The notes under the pieces are model-generated. The model ran no database searches. It was not told the origin of the DNA and was given only the letters and a program-made list of their open reading frames with translations. From Pararge aegeria (lineage: Eukaryota; Arthropoda; Insecta; Lepidoptera; Nymphalidae), in assembly GCF_905163445.1 (NCBI RefSeq), contig NC_053180.1, positions 11,708,701 through 11,772,700 of the forward strand: a stretch of 64,000 nucleotides of DNA, written 5' to 3'. Made by a program: the position numbers and the translations under genes. Below are positions 55,524 through 64,000 of this stretch, piece after piece; position 1 is the first letter of the stretch, and every line of letters begins with the position of its first letter.

Positions 55524-57324
55524 AATGTAGTTTTATTTGAATAGTTCCGTTTATACGTCCAGTTCATAAGGCCATGGTTGAACGGCTTACAAAATAATAG
55601 CAAATAAAAAACTAAAGTAAACTCAACCAGTCGCGCGTAGCGTTGCGATGATCCGTTTATTCAGTTTCGTCACTTCACCGGCACGCGTTACGCAAAACTC
55701 ACGCATTCTTATTTTTTATGCCACGAAATATGTTTAAAAGAGATTGAGAATTTTGTGAACGCTCCGAAATAAATCCATTAACTTTTTGTTCCCCTATTTT
55801 AGCATTTATGTTTAAAATAGACCAAAACAATTTCAAAGTCACACAAATCCGCATGAATATTTTAAACAGTTAACATTTATTTAAAGACAATTTTTCCCTC
55901 CCAATCCCTTAAAAAATTTCAAACAACCGATCTTTGTACTTACATAAAATAAAATTGTTTAAATATGAAATTTTTCATCCCGTATTATATAATTAAAACC
56001 TAACAAGAGTTTTATCAAAAGAATGTCTTAATAAACCTTTTGATAAAATGCTCTAGGCTCGAGTCTCTAATAGGCTATTATTTCGTTCATAACATAATAA
56101 AAAGGAATGAAGGCTATGTATTTTTTGCTATATGCTTGTGACTTAGCCCGAGCATGTCATAGTTTTTTTGAATACTGGAACCATTTGTTATCCTGGCATA
56201 AAAACTATCCTATGTCCGTTTCTAGAATTCAAAATATGCTTAGTTTACAAAAGCTACAGATATTTGCCGAGACCGTTACCTTGGGGATAAAAAGCATGTG
56301 TTAAATTTAATCAAGGTTGGTGCAAGTTTTCCTAGTGGTCCAACGGAACATAAAATGATGTAAAAAACAATTAAATGAGCAATAATGTAAAAGGCAATTT
56401 TAGAGCCATTGAGCGACTGGTTACTTTTTGTCCGAGACATATAATATCCGACGTTGTTGTGGGCTATGAGAGTTCATGGTAAATTGCACAGCGCCTGCAC
56501 GAATTATAAAGCATCGCCTACATGATACGCCTCATGAAGTTTCGTCTAGGTTAAACTTACACATCAGTTCTTTAGTAGTAAGTTAATTTGCTAGAGGTAT
56601 TAAAGTCGAAGACAACATTAACTTTATATTATGAGAACTTTTGTAGAGTACCTATACGATTTATTCCATTGCAATGAAGCCTAGAAGCGGTCATAGCCTT
56701 AACATTTTATCCCGGAAAATTAATCAAGAACCGTTTCCGCGGTAACTTTTTTTTACCTATGTATGGCTGCAAAAGGTTGCATAAGGAAGAGTTATCTCGC
56801 ATCCTGGTGAACTAACAAACTTTTTCCGAAAGATTTTTTAACAATAGAATCAATAGAATTTATATTTTTTGTATATCACAATCACACCATCCATACTATA
56901 AATGTATATTGTTTATTTGTATATTTTGTATATTATCAATATTAAAAATATTTTTTTACCTATGGATGTGCTATTAGCAAGTAACGAATCGATAATTGTC
57001 TCCATTATCATCTGTTTTCCTACTAGGAAGTCGAATCAAGTCATCGAAATTTATTTTAGAGTTTAGATATGTTAAAAAGGCGTCAAATTGATTACCTTTT
57101 TAATAGATCCTTTACTTTTGGAAGTCACTCTAAGATCACTTGACACTTATCCGTATGACGCCATCTAGCGTCGAATGTGGTGAATGGCGTGAGCAAAATG
57201 GATTTAATTTTAAAAGACGCTGCAAGATTACATAAGCCACTTACTAGCCTGCGTATCCACGCACATATAAGTTACCAATATATTATATATGCGCATGAAA
57301 TTACATTGATAGATATTATCAAAC

Positions 57325-57650
57325 AATTTAAAAGAGACGTTCTCAATTCAACTGTATACCTAATATTATCTTTTTTGCATATTTGTTACTCCGCAAATAA
57401 GAAACCGATTTGGTTTTTTTTCTTCGTATTCGTATGTTATACCTCAGAAGTGATTTCATTTTAATTAGGTGAAGATCTATTGGAGGAATCCTGAAAAAAT
57501 CGAAAGAACTCTTTAAATATTATAGATAAACCCATAGCGATTTGAGTATTTTTGAATGTAACTTGAACATTTCTTCGAAAAGCGCCATTTGGTCAAGTGA
57601 AATTGAGGATGAAGATCACGGATGGCTACCGGAACAATATTATTATAATT
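57325..57650 (+). repeat. Interspersed repeat D, copy 2
   Basis: GTTCTCAATTCAACTGTATA, GAGGAATCCTGAAAAAATCG, CTCTTTAAATATTATAGATA, ACATTTCTTCGAAAAGCGCC. It has extra sequence relative to copy 1. Confidence 0.5.
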
Positions 57651-58236
57651 AGTACTACAAGGGGTGTGCTTTAATTATGGTATATAGAAGGTAAGCAATT
57701 TATGTCCGTCACAAGATGTTGAAGATAAGGTCGGTGAATAGCTGATGGTAAAGTGCCAGGCGAACTCCTAAATCATTTGCGCCCTGGCTTCGAGAAAAGC
57801 ATTGTTACAATGTTATGAGCACTTTAATAATTAATCTAAGACATAGCTAATACAAACATACCCACTAAAAACAGTGGAAAAAAAAATTGCCAAAAAAAAC
57901 CGACGTTACTCTGTGGTTTGTATGTAGTAAAATCTGTAGACAATTGAAAGTGAGCGTCAAGTTGTGGTGAATTTAATTAGGGTTTGGCAAGAGTTATAAT
58001 TGAAATGGTACACGTTTTCTTTAGGGCTTTGTTTTGCAATTGAACTGTTAATCACTGGTTTCGTAATTCAGCGAGGCTGATTGTAAGTCTCTACTAAATA
58101 CTCATTAAACATATCAAAAGTACCTAGCGTTAAAGTACATTTATTATAAACCAATTAATGTACAGGTACGAAATTTAGTTTGCCCGACTGGGTTTTTACT
58201 TTTATTCCTATGTTTAAGTTAACAGCTTATGCCTAT

Positions 58237-58405
58237 AATCATCATCATCATATCAACCCATTACCGATCCACTACAGCGCACGGGTCTCCTACCACACTG
58301 AGAAGGGTTTAAGGACGTAGTCCACAACGCTGGCCCAGTGCGAAATGGTGGACTCCAGACATCATTGAGAACATTATGGAGAACTCTAAGGCATGCAGGT
58401 TTTTT
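58237..58405 (+). mobile_element. SINE-C copy
   Basis: CATCATCATCATATCAACCC, ACAGCGCACGGGTCTCCTAC, ACGCTGGCCCAGTGCGAAAT, TAAGGCATGCAGG. Truncated at the 3' side. Confidence 0.72.
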
Positions 58406-59284
58406 TCTTATTTCCAGAATAAAACAAAGCTTGTAAATGTAGCTGAGATAGCTGAATTTACATTCACATGACATTCAGAACTTTCGCTAAATCGGCAAGC
58501 TAAATTTGTTGATATAGTTCATCCACATGGAATTTAGTTATAGACCAACGCTTGGCAGGGCATGCAAGGAAAACGTCCTACAAACTGCCGCGCTACTGCG
58601 CGCTGTGTCCATCAACCTGACGTGCAGTTGCTAGGCATCGTGTTCCTTACTTTTGGAATTACATAACAACACATACCATAAAGACAGAAACACAACAATG
58701 CTGCTTGCATGTTATTACTACCTCGCAAGAGCTCTGTCACAAAGAAGCTCTACTGCCATTGAAATAAGATGAAAAATCGGTTGAGTCATTATTGTCCTTT
58801 TAAGTTCGTGAAGGTGTAACCAAGATCCAAGCTTTATAATTTATAATATTATTAAGATTAATTAAAATTACCTCAATAACTTAATTAAATATGGTTATTT
58901 TGTAAAATCTCCCTACCTATAAAAAATACTACACGGAGAAAGGATCGTTATCGAAAATATAATCCGAATAAACCTTTTAACCTCCGTAATAGGAGGGCTT
59001 AACGAAATGAAAAGTTACATTTTAATAACAAAATTTAGGCTTCAGTCAAAATTTCCTAACTGAATTTTCATACAATTTATATTTCAATTTTCCTACTTTT
59101 CTTGACAATTGAATATTAAGGTGACATAGAACGCATCTGTTCTTCTGAATGACTTTTTTCTATAGATTAAAAACTATAAACAAGATATTGCACTTTGTTT
59201 TCTGACGTCAGACGCATCATGCATTGTTTGCTTGGTTTTACTTTGCATGTTTTTTTCCTCTAAACGCATTACATTCAAAATTCA

Positions 59285-59655
59285 AAATTAATTTATTTCA
59301 AGTAGTCCTACTTGAAATAAATGAATTTAAACACTTTTGAAACGTCAAGTCTGTCTGTGTGTAGTGACTCTACCACCGGTTCGAATGGCAGATTCTACCG
59401 GGAAGAACCCGACAAGAAACTCAGCAGTTGCTCTTTTCCAATATAAACAATTTACATTTTACATTTTAAAATTAATTTTTATATCTTGTGAGAGATGAGA
59501 GCGGAGCCGGATGCTTCCAAGCAACATTGTCATTAAGAAATTCATCAATTGTATAATAACCACTGTAATAAATGTGTTTTAACACATTCCTTAAACTTAT
59601 GCATTGGTAGGTCCAAAATTACCTTAGGAATAATATTATAAAAGCGCATTCTTCT
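59285..59655 (-). mobile_element. LINE 3'-end fragment
   Basis: Reverse complement closely matches 49970-50375: end of ORF2 (minus-strand DEFLNDNVAWKHPAPLSSLT-like translation) and its 3' UTR including the cttcccggtagaatctgcc-type block. The TTCAAA-type tail at about 59276-59300 marks the 3' terminus. Confidence 0.8.
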
Positions 59656-59894
59656 CAATAACTGTTGGATATGTTACTAGTAAGGATTGTTTTTGTTTAT
59701 TAGATACTGCAATTTTAGTATTTCAATTATGAAGCTATAATTTATGAAAACTACATACTTTTAAAAGTACATATAAATTGTAAGTACATGAATCTTAAAA
59801 AAATTTAATTATAGTGATGAAATTTTACAGGAACTAATAAACTATTAATTAATTTAATAATTATTAATAGTGCTTTGCATGTTCGGCTGCAAAA

Positions 59895-59927
59895 CGTGAG
59901 GTTCTGAATTCGATTCAGAACCTCACG
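59895..59927. repeat. Perfect 33-bp palindrome
   Basis: CGTGAGGTTCTGAAT, a 3-base loop, and the exact mirror. The arm resembles a tRNA-derived SINE B box (GGTTC..ATTCGATTC). Intergenic. Confidence 0.85.
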
Positions 59928-60109
59928 TCACGGGTCAAGCCAGGAAATGTTTTAGATTTTCTGTTCATTAACTTTCACCTCTTTGAATCAGTAAGCGCGT
60001 TAAGTCGACGAACCCGGTTAATAATACAAAGGTGTTTGTCCTGTCTGACTGATCGACTACCTGTGGGCCCAAAAGGATGAACATCGGAGATTCGACCGAC
60101 CGAGGTCTA

Positions 60110-60280
60110 TCCCCGCACCTACCTTTCAAGTTATGTGCGCTTTTAATTTAAGTGACTGAAATATCGCTTGCTTTTACGGTAAAGGAACAAAACGAGAGGT
60201 AGCCATGCTTAAGAGCTCTCTACAATGTTCTCAAAGACTTTTGCAGGCTACTAATCCACACGATGATGTGAATGACTCAC
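60110..60280 (-). mobile_element. SINE-C copy, diverged
   Basis: CAAGTTATGTGCGCTTTTAA, GAAATATCGCTTGCTTTTAC, TACAATGTTCTCAAAGACTT, CTAATCCACACGATG. Confidence 0.55.
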
Positions 60281-60769
60281 GCTATGTGCAAACCAACTTC
60301 CTAGCAATAAATTTCAAGGTGGTTAAAATAAAGTTATTTTAAGTTAGATAAGTATACTATTAGCCCTTAAAAATATTAAGTCTCCATTCGCCCAAGCTAC
60401 CCGCAAATTGCTTAGGTTTTCCGATAAGTATCAATTTAGTTCGCAACTATTGTTAGCGCCGACAAAAAAAAAACTGGATTTAAAGCGGACCCAGTAAAAC
60501 AAGATTGATTTCCCGCGAGCGCAATTAACCGGGACAGCTTTGCTCTTATTGCGGGACCCTAATCACTTTTTAGGACTTTCCGATGTAGTGGAATTGATTC
60601 GTACTGCTACTACTATGTATTGTAAGACCACGATTCATGTTGCAAAGTTGTATTTGTGCTTGCTAGCTATATATTTGTCTTGTCTAAGTGTGGTTTATTT
60701 TTACATACGTGATAGATATAACAATGTTGGAGGTATCTCTACGTAATCAAATCAGAAATGATGGGATCA

Positions 60770-60990
60770 AGTAGAAGAACTAGAGTTACTTGTACATAGT
60801 TCAACACGTCGATGAAATGTAAATGTTGGGATCTTAGGGTGCTGGAATAGCGACCGCGCCGCCGCGGTAAACGCAGCGTTGGTCGACCCCGCAGATGGTG
60901 TCAAGCGATTCACTGAGAGTCGAGGGCAACAATCGAGGTGAGGTTTCGGATCTCCCTACAAAATACCTATGTAAAATCCAGCAGTGTACG
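60770..60990 (+). mobile_element. RTE-type LINE 3' fragment
   Basis: GGTGCTGGAATAGCGACC, GGTAAACGCAGCGTTGGTCG and the following blocks parallel the reverse complement of 12.14-12.33 kb; the protein frame is broken. Confidence 0.65.
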
Positions 60991-62339
60991 TAAACCCTTT
61001 GAAGTAGGTATCTCTTCACGGTATTGTAAACCCAGTCACGTACGTTATTTATTAATAATGTCAGCGTATTAGTTAGAGGTAAACCAGAGTCAAAGCTTTG
61101 CTTCATTAGTATTATCTATGGAATAGTCGCAAATTAGGTCAATCAGTGAAGTCGAGTGTGCCGCGTATCAGTTAACAGGTGGACAAAGAAGAGGTGCGTG
61201 GGGAAGCGGGGCGAAAGGGGAAAACGCTTAATTGTATAATTCCTTTGATAAAATACTAGCGGTCTCCCGCAACCCTGATCGCTTACAACATCTGGCAAGT
61301 TTTACATACAAAACTCTAATTGCCCACCTGTCTCCCATAAGAAAAGGGCTATCAAATGCCTTTTTATATAATATGACTATTATTATGTTTAGCGCGTTTC
61401 CTCAAATACCCTTTCATTGCCTATTTAAAGCCTATGAGGGTGGAGTTTTTATAAAAACTGAAACATGTATTTATTTTGTATTGTTAAACTAAATACCAAT
61501 TTTTATTGATATTAATTAAAAAATTAAAGACTCTCATACAAACTTTTATACCTTATGAAAACCCTTTAAGAACGAAAAATAGAACACGTTTAATAGACTA
61601 AAACCTTTCTCGAAAATTGGGCTATCAAATGCAAAAACCATATATGAAATACAACTGATAGTTCTGGAAATCAGCGTGTTCAAACAATGTGTTGATTTTT
61701 TCGTTTTATTTTGTGTTTTCGTGTAACCGTTTATTTTAAGCTTATTCCATTTCATCATTTTCTCCAAATATGACTAAGTATATTATATCTCAACAAGTTC
61801 ACGTCTAGCCAGAACATGCACATTCTTTCAATTCGCTACGGTGGGTTATATCATACTTCCCCTCTGTTTTATTTCAAAGCTGGAATTTGAATTTGTAGGG
61901 CGCCCTGGTAAAATTCTACGGTCTGCAAAACAACTGATATTAAAGGGTCACGCACATTCTTCTTCTGTCTTTTACAGATTTTTCATGATTTAGGTTCTTC
62001 ATCTATATACTTCGGAATTCTCAAAAACTGTATCTCTTCTAGCCACTTGTATAGCAAGCGAGTTAGATATCGCGTACTATGATGAATAGGTCCACAAAGG
62101 TTACCACTATAATAAATATTATCAACGTGTACAACTTATAAAGCTCCCACTACTGGGCTACTTTATTATAGGAAAAAGGGCTCTAGAGTATAATTGCTCC
62201 ACGCTGCTATATTGGTGGTCTAAACATAGTATAATATATTATTATCCTGCTGTCTGTACCAAGTGTAGTTGAGCCGAACATAGAAAAGAAGCAAAGATAC
62301 TGACACACTTTCCCTATTACAATATAAGATAGCGGGATT

Positions 62340-62555
62340 AAAAAAAAAACTAATTAAAAACGGGCGAAGTCGCTAGTAACAGGTAGTATAATATTTTTTA
62401 CTCACACAAATTTCGTATGTTAGTGTTCGCAGAACTCGAATAGTAGTTGATGGATTTTTTTACATAGCGTTAAATTTTTTGTTATAGGTGTTCGCACATT
62501 ATTCTGAATATCAGGCTGTAGCGAAGCGAAGCTAGGTTAAGCTAGTAAAATAAAA
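62340..62555 (+). mobile_element. Helitron-like 3' ends, degraded
   Basis: Two terminal-like pieces: GGGCGAAGTCGCTAGT at about 62362 and GCGAAGCGAAGCTAGG...AGCTAGTA at about 62525. No 5' ends seen. Confidence 0.35.
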
Positions 62556-63734
62556 AAAAAACCCAAACAAAAAAGAATCATCTATTATAGATATTTTTGT
62601 TTTGGAATACTTACTACAAATAATAATATTTTAAGAACTAAGAAAAGGTTCGCCACCCATTTAAGAGTACATTCAACTTTTAATACTGGGAGGGTAATTT
62701 TCTTAGTAGTTTTTTCGCAACTGTCTGGCTTGGAAAGAGCTAATATAGGACAAAGAAAAAGAATTAATGAAAATGGCGCGCCGCAAGAGGCTCGCTATTT
62801 TCTAAAATAGGAAGAGTATCTTAAGTGAAACCAAATATTAGGTACGCAGCTTTTATGAAACGAATTTTTAAAACATTTCTTGAAAAAAAACGTGTAAAAA
62901 CGCACATTATTTTTGTTAGACAGGCTGTCGTTCATTCAGATGTAACAAAATTATGTATGACGGAACGCAAAGTTACGTGGCGTGGAATGTTATTTTTAAT
63001 TTTTACTTCACAATGTGTTGGGAACCCACCTTCAGGACCGTTTTCAATGTTCTGTAATCAAAAGGTCCCAGCAGGGACCTCATTGCAAAGCCTACGCTTT
63101 CCATCCGTCCGCAACAGTTGTTTCCAGGTTGTTGGTTGATTCGTTTTTTTTTTGCACAGAGAAAGTTAACGGGTTAAAGAAAGAAGTTAGCCTAGGTATG
63201 TAACGCTTCGGCCCGAACCGTATCTTTTCTATTTTTTCCAAACGATTTAAAACAACAAGAAGACGAGATAAAAAAATTATACAACAATGTCACAATAGTC
63301 TGAAATATAATATTGTCGATGCCGCGCTAGAAGACCTGTGTGTCTGTAATAAGTTCCACTACAATATCTTTTTCCACCATTCAAGCAAAAGCTTGTGACA
63401 TTAATGAAATTCAACGAACGAAAAATTCTTACAAGTAGCCCTTTCTAACAAACTGTCATTCTAAATGGCTATTTTTAAGCAGTGTTTATGTTTCTATGTT
63501 TTTTACGTTCGCTGATGAAACTGCATTCACGAAATTCAATTTAGGTACTTAAAAATAAGTTTACATGGAACCTGAGTTTGTTTGTAACAACACATGTTAT
63601 ATTAGTGGTAGTATGTGTAAATGTGTTTTATGCGTTATGTGTGTAAATATATAAATATTATATTTTTATTTGTAGAAACCGATTAGCGACATTGGTTAAA
63701 TATAAGTGCGGGATCCTTAACAGACTAGTCCGTT

Positions 63735-63790
63735 ACCATCTTAGACTGCATCATCACTTACAACGGTGAAGTTGTAGTCACGGGCGAAAT
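63735..63790 (+). mobile_element. SINE-B-like fragment
   Basis: TTAGACTGCATCATCACTTA as in the 30.5 kb copy, followed by a TTGTAGTCACGGGC stretch. Confidence 0.4.
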
Positions 63791-64000
63791 TGTAGCGAAA
63801 TTAAAAAAAAATATATTTTTGTTGTATGGAATTTTTTGATAGACCGATTCTCTGATTACAACTGCAGGCAAGCTGAAATGCTAAGCCGATTTTTATGAAA
63901 TTTAGCATTAAGGTATCACAATCAGGTTCTGGAAAAATAATATTATATCGAATATAAATACCGATAATATCGATAATATTATACCTACTTAAATGAAAAA

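Larger units (their letters stand above)
55213..64000. other. Intergenic, upstream of the NRF-6-like gene
   Basis: Only repeat fragments were recognised (Helitron-like, repeat D, SINE-C, LINE and RTE pieces). Open frames at 56.1, 57.2, 60.5, 61.2 and 62.8-63.2 kb have no family resemblance and no splice-consistent partners. A 14-base direct repeat GGGCTATCAAATGC occurs near 61348 and 61618. Confidence 0.6.

Noticed and set aside
62825..63203. Overlapping open frames of 104 and 62 codons
   Set aside because: No domain, no splice-consistent continuation; the composition is not convincing for an exon.
1..64000. An undescribed multi-gene system
   Set aside because: Only two unrelated host genes and mobile DNA were found; nothing supports a cooperating gene set.

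Overview
The window is nuclear DNA of an insect, almost certainly a lepidopteran (butterfly or moth). It is AT-rich, its genes are split by GT-AG introns of hundreds to thousands of bases, and it is crowded with short SINEs, Helitrons, MITEs and 3' pieces of non-LTR retrotransposons of types I know from butterfly genomes. I did not try to name the species.

Two host genes were reconstructed exon by exon on the minus strand. In both, every splice site and reading phase agrees. (1) Seven exons between 14281 and 5170 encode a 431-residue secreted chymotrypsin-fold serine protease of the gastrulation-defective / modular-serine-protease type. It has a signal peptide, a GD_N-like N-terminal region and an S1 domain with an intact His-Asp-Ser triad. 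(2) Thirteen exons between 54009 and 17078, spread over 37 kb, encode a 650-residue multipass membrane protein of the nose-resistant-to-fluoxetine (NRF-6) family. It has a signal peptide, a cysteine-containing extracellular NRF domain and an acyltransferase-3 domain. The two genes are in tandem, with the 3' end of NRF-6 2.8 kb upstream of the protease start. I see no functional link between them.

The third large object is a 4.7 kb non-LTR retrotransposon (about 18.15-22.9 kb, plus strand) inside NRF-6 intron 11, antisense to the gene and starting within about 60 bases of the exon 12 splice acceptor. Its ORF1 is open. Its ORF2 (endonuclease plus reverse transcriptase) is broken by only two nonsense codons, so it is a recent arrival. 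At least five truncated relatives lie elsewhere in the window.

Layout: 1-5.2 kb, intergenic repeats; 5.2-14.3 kb, protease gene with introns holding Helitrons, SINEs, RTE pieces and a GC-rich patch; 14.3-17.1 kb, intergenic with two diverged repeat pairs; 17.1-54.0 kb, NRF-6 gene with repeat-filled introns, including two 144-bp hAT-type MITEs, a Tc1/mariner-type palindromic MITE and a 0.6 kb foldback element; 54.0-64.0 kb, intergenic upstream DNA with only repeat fragments recognised.

I found no defence system, gene cluster or other clearly undescribed system. The points most worth following are the young antisense LINE beside a splice site, the non-tryptic features of the protease, and several very clean inverted-repeat structures.
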